From contig JAUCBJ010009036.1 of assembly GCA_032718475.1 (NCBI GenBank), positions 1 through 64,000 on the forward strand: a DNA stretch of 64,000 nucleotides, read 5' to 3'. Shown here in pieces: positions 29,100-39,176 of the stretch. This stretch comes from Nemertoderma westbladi. Its lineage: Eukaryota > Xenacoelomorpha > Nemertodermatida > Nemertodermatidae. A model generated the notes under the pieces. The model worked only from the letters and a program-made list of their open reading frames with translations. It ran no database searches and was not told where the DNA came from. The translations under genes were made by a program, and so were the position numbers. Every line of letters begins with the position of its first letter. The first letter of the stretch is position 1.

Positions 29100-29214
29100 C
29101 TGCAGATCTTTCCTTAACGTTCTGTTGTCGCCCTCCAGTCTGTGATTGGCGTCACTCAGCCGTTTTATCGTGAGATTAAGAGCTCTTGTCTTTCCTGCTA
29201 TTTCTCCATTTGAC
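29100..29214 (-). CDS. IQCE: IQCE-like protein, exon 4 (coiled coil)
   Basis: 115 nt lie between acceptor ATTTAG (exon from 29,214) and donor CAG|GTATTT at 29,100-29,099. One base completes the codon left open by exon 3, which supports both junctions. It reads GKTRALNLTIKRLSDANHRL and then EGDNRTLRKDLQ, matching the Leu/Glu/Asn coiled-coil stretch that follows in IQCE. It leaves in phase 0. No later exon was recognised, so the gene is partial here. The 11-bp array and the giant satellite would lie in a later intron if the gene continues leftwards. Confidence 0.7.
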
Positions 29215-30227
29215 CTAAATTTTTTTACATATTTAATTACAATAACACAAAGTATTTACTTTCAGTTTAATTGTTCGAGAAAACCCCGTAATTTACAGTA
29301 AACATAGAATCAGTACAGTAATAATTAGGTCTTTAGCCTCGGAATAAACATTGAACAGATGCGACTTAGAGATGTTCTAGAATTATTAAATATTATACGT
29401 GATCACCTGAATCTAACACAGATCCTTACACAGTGTGTAAAGATCGGGCAACCGAGAGAGAAAGATACAATGTGATGCAAATAGAATTCAGATGTTATTC
29501 TAAAAAATATGTTACAGAACAAAACATATTCTTCTTTTTTTCTCTTTTCCCCAAAATCGGGACAAAAAGGAAACCTTTTTTCCCTAGGAATAAAGTAAAC
29601 CTTAGGATTGCGTTGATTTTACTTTTTTCCTGGCGAAATAAGAAACATAAAATATTTTTTCCTCGCTGGCGTTCGGTAAATAAAATACCTCGAGAATATT
29701 TTCCAAGTAATAAATAAAGATTTCTTCATGAACATTAAATTCTTCATTATAAATGTTCTAGAAGGTTTTCCATACAAGAATTTATGTTTATTTAATTTAT
29801 GATTAAAAGTTTTGTGTTGGTTAATACGTAACGAGTATATAAGGTAATAAACTAGGTAGATATCCTCCTTCCTGAAGTATCATATTCACTCCCCCCCATT
29901 TCTGGGTTTTTTTTTCAGTTTAAAATTTAATTTAATTTAATAATAAATAAAATTCTAGAATTTAGATGTTTTTTGTTACTGAAACACGAAGTGGTGGAAC
30001 AAATATTTAAATAATATCTTATTATATTGTTCTAGAACGACGAGGTATTAATAATATCTAAATTACGAAAACTATGTGGAACATAAATACTTTATATCCC
30101 TTTACCAACCCAATGAAGTATAAATTGGGAACAGTAATAATATTTCGGAATCATATTGATGTAGATAAAAATACAAGTAATAAGAAATACTTAGATAACT
30201 AGAACGCTATAATTATAAATAGAATAC
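29215..30227 (-). other. IQCE-like intron 3
   Basis: An AT-rich intron of about 1 kb between exons 3 and 4. A 94-codon plus-strand frame at 29,433-29,717 is low-complexity Lys/Phe-rich and has no recognisable domain. Confidence 0.5.
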
Positions 30228-30376
30228 CTGTCTAATTTACTTTCAGTTTGCCAATGACTTGTGTCCCCGGACTGTAACTTAGCTCTCAACCTCAGAATCT
30301 CCTGGTAGAAGACCCCCATAGCGCCTCGCTGTTCCTCAACTTTGGTGGTTTTAATATCGTCATTAAAACGTCTCAA
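30228..30376 (-). CDS. IQCE: IQCE-like protein, exon 3 (coiled coil)
   Basis: 149 nt lie from acceptor TTTTCAG (exon starts TTGAGACG at 30,376) to donor GACAG|GTATTC at 30,228-30,227. It enters in phase 0 and leaves with two extra bases. It reads LRRFNDDIKTTKVEEQRGAMGV and continues FYQEILRLRAKLQSG. Vertebrate IQCE has the same arrangement, a KTTNLEE-like motif followed by a Y-x-E-[IV]-x-RLQ helix. The coiled coil continues directly from exon 2. Confidence 0.75.
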
Positions 30377-30936
30377 CTGAAAATCTTTATCTTTTACCTT
30401 AAAATTATTAAATTTAAATAATAAATTTAATAAATTAAATTTATTAACTTGTTATTGACTCGATGAAGTTGTTACTTATAATTATCAAACGCGTGGTTTT
30501 ATTCGGCGGGTTCTATTACTTTATACGACAGGTAAAACTACTTTATATGACCCGTATAAATGCTTTATACGACGTTTTATCCGATTGGGATTATATTACT
30601 TAAACGTCTATAGAAGGCTTATAGATATTGTCCGGTTGTCCCAATTATAAACGTCGCTATTTTCTCTCTGTAATAATTTAAAAAAATGAACTAAAATTAT
30701 TTTTCGAAAACGATTTTTATTTTTATTTATTTTTATCAAATTGCATCAAATTGTATCTCATCAGACAGATAAACCTAAACCTCGCTTCGCTCTGTAAATA
30801 AAATATAACATAGTGAAAATTATGTTCTACATTATTTACCTTCTTTAAATACCAAATAGGGTAGATAAATGATATTTATTATATTGTACAATGTAATTAA
30901 TTAATTACACCAATAATCAATTAATAACCAATTAAC
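30377..30936 (-). other. IQCE-like intron 2
   Basis: A short AT-rich intron with GT-AG ends. It holds a TTTATACGAC-type short repeat near 30,518-30,575 and nothing else recognisable. Confidence 0.5.
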
Positions 30937-31248
30937 CTGTAACTCCAGCTGCAGTATTTTGTGTCTGAGACTTCCCAGTACGGCCGCGCTGTCGGCCTTC
31001 CGGTCCCCCATACTCCGTCGCATGTCCTCGTCCTTCCCCGGGTCCAACAACCCCACCAACTGTCTGTCCTTCTTCAACCCCTCCTCCTCCACCCGCCTAC
31101 ACCGCGCCTTCAACCGGTTGTTATCGTTAGTGACACTCACGACGGTTTTCTTTAGGTCCAGTATCTCGTCGTACATGTCTTCCTGAGACTTATACGCCGG
31201 GCTGCTAGGTAGCACGCCGGTTGTTATAGCAACCGGCTGTGGGTGCGT
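30937..31248 (-). CDS. IQCE: IQCE-like protein, exon 2 (coiled coil)
   Basis: 104 codons lie between a pyrimidine-poor but usable acceptor (TTTAG, exon from 31,248) and donor CAG|GTTAAT at 30,937-30,936, in phase 0 at both ends. An alternative acceptor 11 bp further in would break phase. Motifs that match vertebrate IQCE as I recall it are MYDEILDLKKTV, then CRRVEEEGLKKDRQ, then QLVGLLDP, then GSLRHKILQLE. They form heptad-rich coiled coil. The strong match of order and spacing is the main evidence for the gene call. An opposite-strand frame over the same bases is a shadow. Confidence 0.8.
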
Positions 31249-31738
31249 CTAAACAACAACAACAACAACCAATCATAATCCTTATATTTGTATAGTTCCT
31301 TGTGTAACTGAACCCCCCCCCCCCTCCCCTTCCCCCCGATTTGTAACCCAGTTTTGGTTTTTCACAATAACTCTGCCACCGATGAGAAGGTGGCTTTCCA
31401 AGGACCCCAAATCGGTAAACAATATATAAATATCGTTGTTTTTCCGCCCGGAGTGATGCTATTTAGATAAACAAACCGCTATAAACTATAAGCTTGAACT
31501 CTCTTTAAGGAAAATTAATAGTTGAATGGGATAAACGATCTCAGTCGTAAATAATCACATCAATTTGGAATCGTTGTAAAACCCAGATTTCCAGTTTCCT
31601 AAGTAATAATAGATAGCTAGGGTTCAACAGGTACAATAGTTGTGGTTGATTGAGTAAGTAGATTTATTAAACGTTTGTAGCTAATAATTTATTGAAAGCC
31701 TAAAAAATTCTGACCCACCAATTATTAACGGAGGCATG

Positions 31739-31905
31739 ACGACCTACTATAGATACGACCCGCCAAGCTGCTGGACCTACTATAGATACGACCCGCCAAG
31801 CTGCTGGACCTACTATAGATACGACCCGCCAAGCTGCTGGACCTACTATAGATACGACCCGCCAAGCTGCTGGACCTACTATAGATACGACCCGCCAAGC
31901 TGCTG
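31739..31905. repeat. 33-bp terminal tandem repeat of the foldback element (5 copies)
   Basis: Five near-identical 33-bp units carry ACCTACTATAGATACG and CCGCCAAGCTGCTGG. They give an incidental 70-codon frame of 11-residue repeats. The reverse complement matches the 25-bp repeat on the other side through GTATCTATAGTAGGT. Confidence 0.9.
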
Positions 31906-33231
31906 CAGAGCCCCTAAATTTAGTGGGCCAGTTATTTCTCTTAGGTAGAATCCCTGAAACAATATGTCAGGCACGTCGAAAGTACTCGTCCCTAACTAAA
32001 ATTATATCCTCTTTCAGATGAGACAAATAAAAATTTAATAGCTCCAGTAGTTTTCGAGATATGAGGAGTTCCTGGCACCCATACCATTTCGGAACCTTTC
32101 GGAATTGATTAAATTACACAAAATACATCACCCTACAATGACTTTGGTATAACCATGAAACCATACTAGGCTTTATTGGTTTGTTGAATTCATTATTAGT
32201 AATCGAAAGTAAGATTAGAAGCAAAATTTTCATTTTTTTATCAATATATACTAAAAGAGCACCAAAAGTGCAAGTAGCACTTTTTTTTAAAACTTGGTAA
32301 ATTGGCCATACAGTTTGGCTACTGAGGTTTTAGAATTTGTTGATTTAATTGGCAAGGTTTATTCCTCTACATCAAACATATCGAAGAGTTGTGTAATATA
32401 ACAACATGGCACAAAAATTGGGTTTGCACATACCAGAAATATTTATAACTACTTTCATCGCGATCAGCTACTTCGAAAACCCGTATACGTTAAGAATTAT
32501 CAAACCAAACACAAAATGTTTAGTTTGACAAAATCAGAAAATAGCACCAAAAATGATTGATGCATTGCCAGAAAATTTAAATTTGCCAGAAAGTTTGACA
32601 TGTTTTATCGTGATCAGCGTCATCGAAATCCCTCATACCATCAAAATTGTAATTTTTGAGCCAAGATCTAAAAAAACCTTAATTCTAAAGTAACCCCCCC
32701 CCCCTGGTTGGCACTTAGAATTTTCGACTGAAACATTGGCCATTTTTGAAAATACCTCAATTTTATAAACCTTGCCAATTAAATCAGCACATTCTAAAAC
32801 CTCAGTAGCCAAACTATACGGCCAAATTACCACTTTTGGCTATTTGAAAATTTCGAGCTACTTGTAATTTTGGTGCTCTTTTGGTGTCTATTATAAAATA
32901 AACAATGAAGATTTTATTCTGAATTCGCTTTCGATTACTAAAAATTAATTCGATTAACGAAAAAAGCATAATATGGTTTAATGGTTATACCAAAGTCTTG
33001 AAGGGTTATGTATTTTGAGTAATTTTATCAACTCCGAAAAGTGCTGAAATGGTATCCTCACATCTCGAAAACTACTGGAGCTATTAAAGTTTTATTTGTC
33101 TCATCTGAAAGAGGATATAATTTTAGTTAGGGGCGAGTACTTTTGGCGCGCTAGACATATTGTTTAAGGGATTCTATCTAAGAGAAATAACTGGCCCACT
33201 AAATTTAGGGGCTTTGCAGAAGCTTGGCAGG

Positions 33232-33601
33232 TCGTATCTATAGTAGGTCATGGGTTCCGTATCTATAGTAGGTCATGGGTTCCGTATCTATAGTAGGTCA
33301 TGGGTTCCGTATCTATAGTAGGTCATGGGTTCCGTATCTATAGTAGGTCATGGGTTCCGTATCTATAGTAGGTCATGGGTTCCGTATCTATAGTAGGTCA
33401 TGGGTTCCGTATCTGTAGTTGGTCATGGGTTCCGTATCTATAGTAGGTCATGGGTTCCGTATCTATAGTAGGTCATGGGTTCCGTATCTATAGTAGGTCA
33501 TGGGTTCCGTATCTATAGTAGGTCATGGGTTCCGTATCTATAGTAGGTCATGGGTTCCGTATCTATAGTAGGTCATGGGTTCCGTATCTATAGTAGGTCA
33601 T
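33232..33601. repeat. 25-bp terminal tandem repeat of the foldback element (about 15 copies)
   Basis: About fifteen copies of a 25-bp unit contain TATCTATAGTAGGTCATGG followed by GTTCCG. One variant unit (CTGTAGTTGG) is at about 33,414. The unit shares AGTAGGT and GTTCCGTAT, in the same order, with the giant satellite at 587-22,370. Confidence 0.95.
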
Positions 33602-33859
33602 GATGGAGGTGAAACAAACTGTTTCAAATTCCACGTGAAAATAATTGTTATATAATTTGGTGGCCAAGTGAAGTGAAGAATACCGGACATTCTGCCGTTA
33701 TATTTCACTTTGCAGTTAACCCCATGTGAAGAATACCAGGTTTTCACTAAAACCACAGGTTTCAGAAGGGATAAATCTAACCAAAACAATAAACAAATTA
33801 GTATCTATCTGGGGCTGGTAGGGGGTGGGGCTGGGGGGGGGGGGGCTGGGGTGGGGTGG

Positions 33860-34426
33860 AGTAAGGGAAAGGCATGGGCAGCCTTGAATAGGCTTTCCAG
33901 GATTTGGAAGTCACCGAGAATTAATCGCAAACTTAAGGTCCGCTTATTTAGAGCAGCAGTAGTTCCAGTACTCTTCTACGGGAGTCCATGGTGGGCTCTA
34001 ATTGCTGAGGACACCAAATCTCTGGATGGCACATTCACAAGAATGCTACGCCGGGTTCATTGTTTCAAGTACAATGCACACATCTCCAACCAGACACTAT
34101 ATAACATTGGAGGTGTCTCATTGGTTCCACCAGGCTTGACACTAGAACAAAGCCGCCACCGCTTTGCAGGACATTGCTTTAGCCGTGAGGACCAGCCAGT
34201 GCATAATCTTGTACTTTGGCAGCCTCATGGAGTGAATAAGGATGCTGGATAGCCCATGACTTTCGTGAGACGCCTCTCAAAGGACACTGGCCTTGAAGAT
34301 GCGGATGATCTAGCAAATGTCATGGGTGATAGGGAGCTGTGGCGGCGAAATTTTGTCGACAAGCCGGCACAGCCTTCTTAAAAATGCAGCTGCAATGCAG
34401 CATGCCGATCATAGTAGTAGTAGTAG
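33860..34426 (+). pseudogene. RTE-like non-LTR retrotransposon, 3' fragment
   Basis: A truncated frame reads KAWAALNRLSRIWKSP, then LKVRLFRAAVVPVLFYGS, then LDGTFTRMLRRV. This is the conserved C-terminal tail of RTE-type reverse transcriptases (LFRATV..VLLYGSETW, RMLRM). A TAG at 34,250-34,252 interrupts the frame. After it, DLANVMGDRELWRRN ends the protein, then comes a short tail AGTAGTAGTAGTA at about 34,412-34,426. There is no endonuclease and no catalytic reverse transcriptase part. It lies on the strand opposite to the IQCE-like gene, inside intron 1. Confidence 0.7.
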
Positions 34427-34513
34427 GGGGGAATGAGCTTGGGGAGGAGGGGGGGGGGGGGGGGGTGTTGATATCTCAGTAATTGTTTTTGAGATATTTC
34501 TATTTATACGCAC
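34427..34513. repeat. G-rich tract next to IQCE-like exon 1
   Basis: A G-rich run (a block of about 18 G within 34,442-34,466) separates the RTE tail from the exon 1 donor. It reads as poly-Pro on the minus strand, which wrongly lengthens the exon 1 frame. Confidence 0.6.
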
Positions 34514-34945
34514 CGGTGAGTAACTTGACTCCATTGTCAACTCGCTGCTCGCTATGGTGGATGCGGCGTCTCGGGACATCTTCTTACGGAGGTACGGCGT
34601 CAACGTCTGCCCGGGGGTCGCGGGGGCGACGCCCATCGGAGCGTAGTTGGTGCTGAGATTCCCGGTTCCGTCCCGTAAGGATCGCAGGTAATTCTGTCGG
34701 AGTTGGTAGACCTTGCCGGATTCCATGTTCCGCGTCGGTTGAGAGAAGCCGCCCGTTGCTAGGGAGACGGTCTGTCCGTAGGGCGCCCCCTTGCGTTTAG
34801 TTACGGCATTGGGTTTAATGCGTTTGTTGCGTCGGCCTTTACGGGGGGAGAGTTGGCGAGAAAGTTCCGACGGAATAGAACGCCCCGATACAACCGACTC
34901 GCGTTCCGTGTTCGTCTGGTCCGTGTAATACGTTCGCGACGGCAT
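34514..34945 (-). CDS. IQCE: IQCE-like protein, exon 1 (N-terminus)
   Basis: This is the first coding exon of a gene resembling IQ domain-containing protein E. It starts at ATG 34,943-34,945 and gives 144 codons up to a donor GTGCGT at 34,513, ending in phase 0. The sequence is basic and Ser/Thr-rich (LSPRKGRRNKRIKP) and then reads ATPGQTLTPYLRKK, typical of the disordered N-terminus before the coiled coil. Vertebrate IQCE forms a complex with EFCAB7 at the base of primary cilia, tethers the EVC-EVC2 complex and supports Hedgehog signalling; that role here is inference from family membership. The gene identity rests mainly on exons 2-4. The IQ motifs of the C-terminal half are not in the window. 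Intron 1 is about 3.3 kb and is filled by transposable elements. Confidence 0.6.
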
Positions 34946-36900
34946 TGTTCTAGAATAGTAGCAATATATATTCTGGAACTGAGAGTAGAAGTATGAGTAA
35001 CTGGTAGGTATACTTTGCTATAACTGGATATATTCTAAAACACGGAATAATATACCCGTAGTAGTATCAGTACATTCTCTAGAATATACACGAATGACAA
35101 TCAAAAAAAGAAAGAAGATCAAAGGTATACAAAGGTAGATAGTAATATACTGTAGATATCGCAAAAAGGGACATCACCTGTACGGAAAAGATATAGTATT
35201 ACAGAAACACCGACACCGACACCGACACACCGGTTAGGCCTATATAAATTCTAGGGGAATCTTAACGCAAGTAAATTAAATCTTCTCCTGGCTGAATAAG
35301 ATCAAAATGCCCCAGGCTGCAACGGCAGAACGGGTCTTTCGACACAATCAAAATGCAACCCTTACCAAGGGAAAATCGACGCAAATAACAGTTGATTACT
35401 CCCTAAAATAAAACTAAAATCTGTTCTATTGACTTCCGTTTATTAACATACCGGTACCGGTAATCATACCGGCACACCCTTCAATGAATTGAAAATTTAA
35501 CATTGAAACGAGCAAATAATTCGCCGAGATGGGATTTGCGTCAAATTTTCCTACCTGTCTTCCATCAAACTTATGGCTATGTTAAAATGTAATTAACCCA
35601 AATCATAGACTGCTAACCTATACCGGTAGGCACTGATATACAATCCGTGCTATTGCTAAATACACAAAATCCATTCTAAAAGATGGAAATTCCATTCTTA
35701 CGCTATTTGGCTTAGGCCTACTGTTTATTTACGGTACCAGTACCGGCAGTGCAATGTGTAAGGCTGCAAGTTTACAGTAGTAGTGTGCTGGGAGGCCTAC
35801 CGGTACAACAAACAACTTAAAATACAACAACATTGAATCTGAATTTTGAACAGGAAATGTCATAAATTCCAATGTTATTATTATAGGTTGCTAGGAGATT
35901 TAAGCATGACAACCAATCAGAACATAGAATCTCACCTTTATTAACTAATCCCAATCCACAGCCTGAGTGTGTGTAAAGATTACTATGCAGCCAATGCGAT
36001 ATTATGTAGAATTGTCCGACAATGTAGTGTTAATTAACCAGATAGGGGGCGATGATACATGATGAGGGGGCAGATAGGATACTGGACGCAATAAAAATTC
36101 ATCCCACTCCTGGGGAAATTCGACGCAAATAACAGCTGATTACTCTCAATAATAAAACTGTAACCTGTTCTATTGTGTTTAGTTTATTGTTTTGGTTAAA
36201 AAAAACGTGCCACTGTAACCTGCTCCTTTCCCTAAATTGAGAATTTAACATTGATGCGGGATATTAATTCGCCAAGGCGGGTTGTGCGTCGAGTTATTCG
36301 GCATACATACCCCTCCCCCCAATTTGTCTGCAAATCTTATGAGATTGCATGAAATTTCAAACCGAGGTAGTTCTACCCACCCCCCCCCCCCCACACCTTG
36401 CTGGGTGAGCCATAGTTTCGTTTCGTTTTCAATCTTTAGCTATAAGCGTCTGAAAAAAGTGTTTCCGGCGAAATTGCACCAGTTACAACAGTTTATTCTT
36501 CACCCTTATAGTGATTTGTTAGTACTACTGTATATAAAAAGCTAGCTGTGCAAGGATTCCAAATATAAAAAATCTGAATTTTTTCACAAAATGGTTGAGA
36601 TATGAGCATATAAAAGTAGCAAGGTTTTGCATTTAATAAATACACAAATATTCTGAAACATTTAGTTAATGTATGAATATCTATGTAATATAATGATTAA
36701 GGAGATATTGCATTGTTTCCCAGCTACGTATTGGATAAACAAAATGTTCCAGAATATAATCTGGCCCTTTACTTATTTTATTAAATATAATAAAATAGTC
36801 TCAGCAGATGCACAATTTTGCACATTTTTAATGCCCGCAACTCCGCTATGTTTCAACGAAATGCAGATTGTCTTACATATCTGAAATTCTTGCTTAAGCA
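34946..36900. other. Repeat-rich spacer upstream of the IQCE-like gene
   Basis: No coding segment was recognised. The stretch would include the promoter and 5' UTR of the IQCE-like gene, with no clear TATA box assigned. It holds ACCGAC repeats at about 35,210-35,230, many ACCGGT words, a C run at about 36,380 and two diverged copies of a dispersed repeat (about 35,365-35,560 and 36,112-36,300). Confidence 0.5.
35365..36300. repeat. Pair of diverged direct repeats
   Basis: Copies at about 35,365-35,560 and 36,112-36,300 share TCGACGCAAATAACAG, a GATTACTC word, a GTTCTATTG word, GAAAATTTAACATTGA-like sequence and AATTCGCC followed by GGG and TGCGTC. The second copy also has TTTATTGTTTTGGTTA and CTGTAACCTGCTCCTTTCC, which return as a tandem repeat at about 60,500-60,715. 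This is probably an old short interspersed or non-autonomous element. Confidence 0.55.
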
Positions 36901-37520
36901 GCTTTTTAAGTACCAACAAATCACGTGTGATTGTCAAATCGGCTCCGGTGCTAATAAGCACAAGCGAACTGCACGTTCTGGAACTCTGGGTTTGAGAAGA
37001 GTTGACGAGGTTTGGCAGATTCTCGAATTCATTTACTCTCGAAGTTCGAATGCGTACAGCACATTTGTTGCTAGGCGACATTGTTGGGGTGCAAGGCAAT
37101 GGATCCAGAGTCGACTGGTACAATTTTATTAGAGAATTAATTAATGTACCGCGATCAAGAGGAGTCCGAGCCAATGGGTGGACTAGGACATATTGTCCAA
37201 ATCGACGAGACGATATTACGGGGAAAACGCAAGAAGAGCACCAACAAACGAGGTCGTTGGCTTGGTGCGGGGACCACTTCCGCCATCCCGATCTAATTAT
37301 GGGACGACAGTGGATGGGCCGTGGGTGTTTGGACTGATGGAAACCTCCAGACAATAAAGTCGACATTCGCCTCTACCACGTTTTGCATCGTGATGTGGAC
37401 ACCCTCCGCCCGGTGGAACCAAGAAAATCCGACGATTGGTCTGCTTATTGCGGTGTGAATGTTGGCATAACAAACGCCACCAGCCCGTGGTATGCTACCA
37501 ATGGAACAGGGACCTACCCT
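36900..37520 (+). pseudogene. Merlin (ISXO2-like) DDE transposase, decayed
   Basis: Pieces in successive frames spell the conserved order of this family. An ILEFIYSRSS helix comes first, then DWYNFIRELI, then (frame change near 37,150) GGLGHIVQIDETILRGKRKK carrying the first catalytic D. GPWVFGLMETSR follows, then LYHVLHRDVDTLRP, then SDDWSAY with the second catalytic D. ISXO2/Merlin transposases have the same GPG..VEIDE, WVFG and D.W.AY blocks. Frameshifts and stops (for example after ETSRQ at about 37,343) make it non-functional. No terminal inverted repeats were identified. Confidence 0.65.
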
Positions 37521-37726
37521 ACACCCTACACTACATACAGACAGTAAAACCGTCAACCATTCGGTAGAGTAGGTGAGTGTGACAGGCACCCACACTCAAC
37601 GTATAGAGACGATGTAGGGCCACTTAAAGACGTCAGTCATCCGCAACAAGAAATGCACAACACCGCAACTTATTGCTGCATTTCGGTGGAGACTATTAAA
37701 TCGCGCCCGACCTTTCTCAAATCTCC

Positions 37727-38430
37727 TTGCACTTTACAAACGTTACTACCCTTGCTTCCTATTGGCGATATCTCCTTTGCAGAAGTGAAGTTAATGCCCT
37801 TTGCATTAAGACCAATCGTGCCAGTGGAGTAGACGGTGTTCCCCCTGAGGTCTTTAAATTACCTGAGTTTTTAAAGCTCATCTATCCCATCATAGTAGAC
37901 ATGTACCGAACAACAAGAGTCCCACAAGAAATGAAAACAAATAAGTTGGTGCCAGTTCCAAAGAAGGGCAACCTAACTCTCTATGGTTCTTTTCGGGGAA
38001 TCTCATTGATCTCGATTGCTGCAAAGCTATACAATGGAATTCTATTAAATCGCATCAGGGATCCCATTGAGAAACTGCTCCGTGGAAATCAGAATGGGTT
38101 CCGTAAAGGTCGTGGGACCATGGAGCCCATTTTGGCACTTAGAAGGATAATCAAAATTATCAAAAAAGAAAGACGGGCATCTGGCTGTTATCTTTGTTGA
38201 CTTCTTCAAGGCCTTTGATTCAGTCTTCCGCTCACGTATGTTCAGCATACTTTCATTATATGAGATTCCTGATGAAATTATTGCAGCAATCAGCAAATCA
38301 TTGATCATGATCATGAATCATGATCTAGCAAATGTCATGGGTGATAGGGAGTTGTGGCTGCGCAATTTTGTCGACAAGCCGGCACAGCATTCTTAAAAAT
38401 GCAGCTGCTATGCAGCATGCCGATACTAGT
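37727..38430 (+). pseudogene. RTE-like non-LTR retrotransposon with internal deletion
   Basis: The frame reads ASGVDGVPPEVFK, then NKLVPVPKKGN, then GFRKGRGTMEPILALR, the early blocks of an RTE-type reverse transcriptase. After a frameshift near 38,170, VIFVDFFKAFDSVF gives catalytic block A. At about 38,325 the sequence jumps to the same 3' end seen at about 34,307-34,426 (DLANVMGDRELW, then GCAGCATGCCGAT and an AGTAGTA-like tail). The FADD block and thumb are deleted. This copy and the one at 33,860-34,426 are the same family. Confidence 0.7.
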
Positions 38431-38899
38431 AGAAGTAGTACTACCCTTGCTGAATGTCTATACATTAACCAACCCAAACGGCCATTTTCATTTTCAGGAC
38501 CAACATATGAAATAAAAAACCGTATCGTAACAGCTTCGTTAGCTTGTAATATTTTTTTTACCATAATATACCCCCCAGTCCGGGTAAATACAGTATTAAT
38601 TATAATATTGGAAATATATAGGTACAGTATAATGTAGTTAAGATTATGTACGCGCACAGTAAATCATAATTAAACTAATAGATTAAGCTAAATTATTACA
38701 TAAAAATTATTAGAATTAAGCTAGTAAATGCACACAGTTATTTATTATGGTTATTTATTAGTGTAATATTTATAATTTATTTATTTATTTATAATATTTA
38801 TTAGTGTAATAGTAATGTTTATAGCGTGTAATATAGATTACGGTAGGAATAATACCGCAATAATTTTTATTGTCCGTTTAAATGGTCCGTTCTTGGTGG
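38431..38899. other. AT-rich spacer
   Basis: AT-rich sequence with TTTATTTATTTATAATA runs at about 38,735-38,810. No supported gene; overlapping short frames on both strands have no recognisable motif. Confidence 0.4.
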
Positions 38900-39176
38900 T
38901 AACGAACACCATCCTGCAATGCTTTCCAACATTCAATCTCAGTCATCCCGCGTATTCTATCGTACTAACACACCCACGACAACTGCATCCCTTTCCTCTA
39001 CGAATCTGGAACTGGAAAACTCCATAGATTGCACGGATTGACTAAATTACTCACAAACAACAACGCCCATCAGCGCTGCTTGTAATGATATTGTTCATCA
39101 TATCCCTGTACCCACACTTAATGTTCTTGAGATACCCGGTCATGTACCTAATAGTAATATACCGTTACCCGTAGAC

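Larger units (their letters stand above)
31736..33601. mobile_element. Foldback-type element with long inverted arms and terminal tandem repeats
   Basis: Two arms of about 470 bp are inverted copies: about 31,905-32,370 and 32,752-33,228. Examples are the stretch from TAAATTTAGTGGGCC (left), which mirrors GGCCCACTAAATTTA (right, about 33,193), and CTACTGAGGTTTTAGAA (about 32,319) mirrored at about 32,795. The outer ends are tandem arrays that differ: five 33-bp units on the left and about fifteen 25-bp units on the right. Both share the sequence GTATCTATAGTAGGT in inverted orientation. There is no transposase ORF, and the roughly 380-bp centre is non-coding. This is the architecture of foldback or long-TIR non-autonomous DNA elements. 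A target duplication was not found. It sits in intron 1 of the IQCE-like gene. Confidence 0.75.

Noticed and set aside
30959-31186. Plus-strand frames over IQCE-like exon 2
   Set aside because: They are antisense shadows of a coiled-coil exon with matching splice phases.
31736-31948. 70-codon repeat protein
   Set aside because: It is the 33-bp terminal repeat of the foldback element read in one frame.
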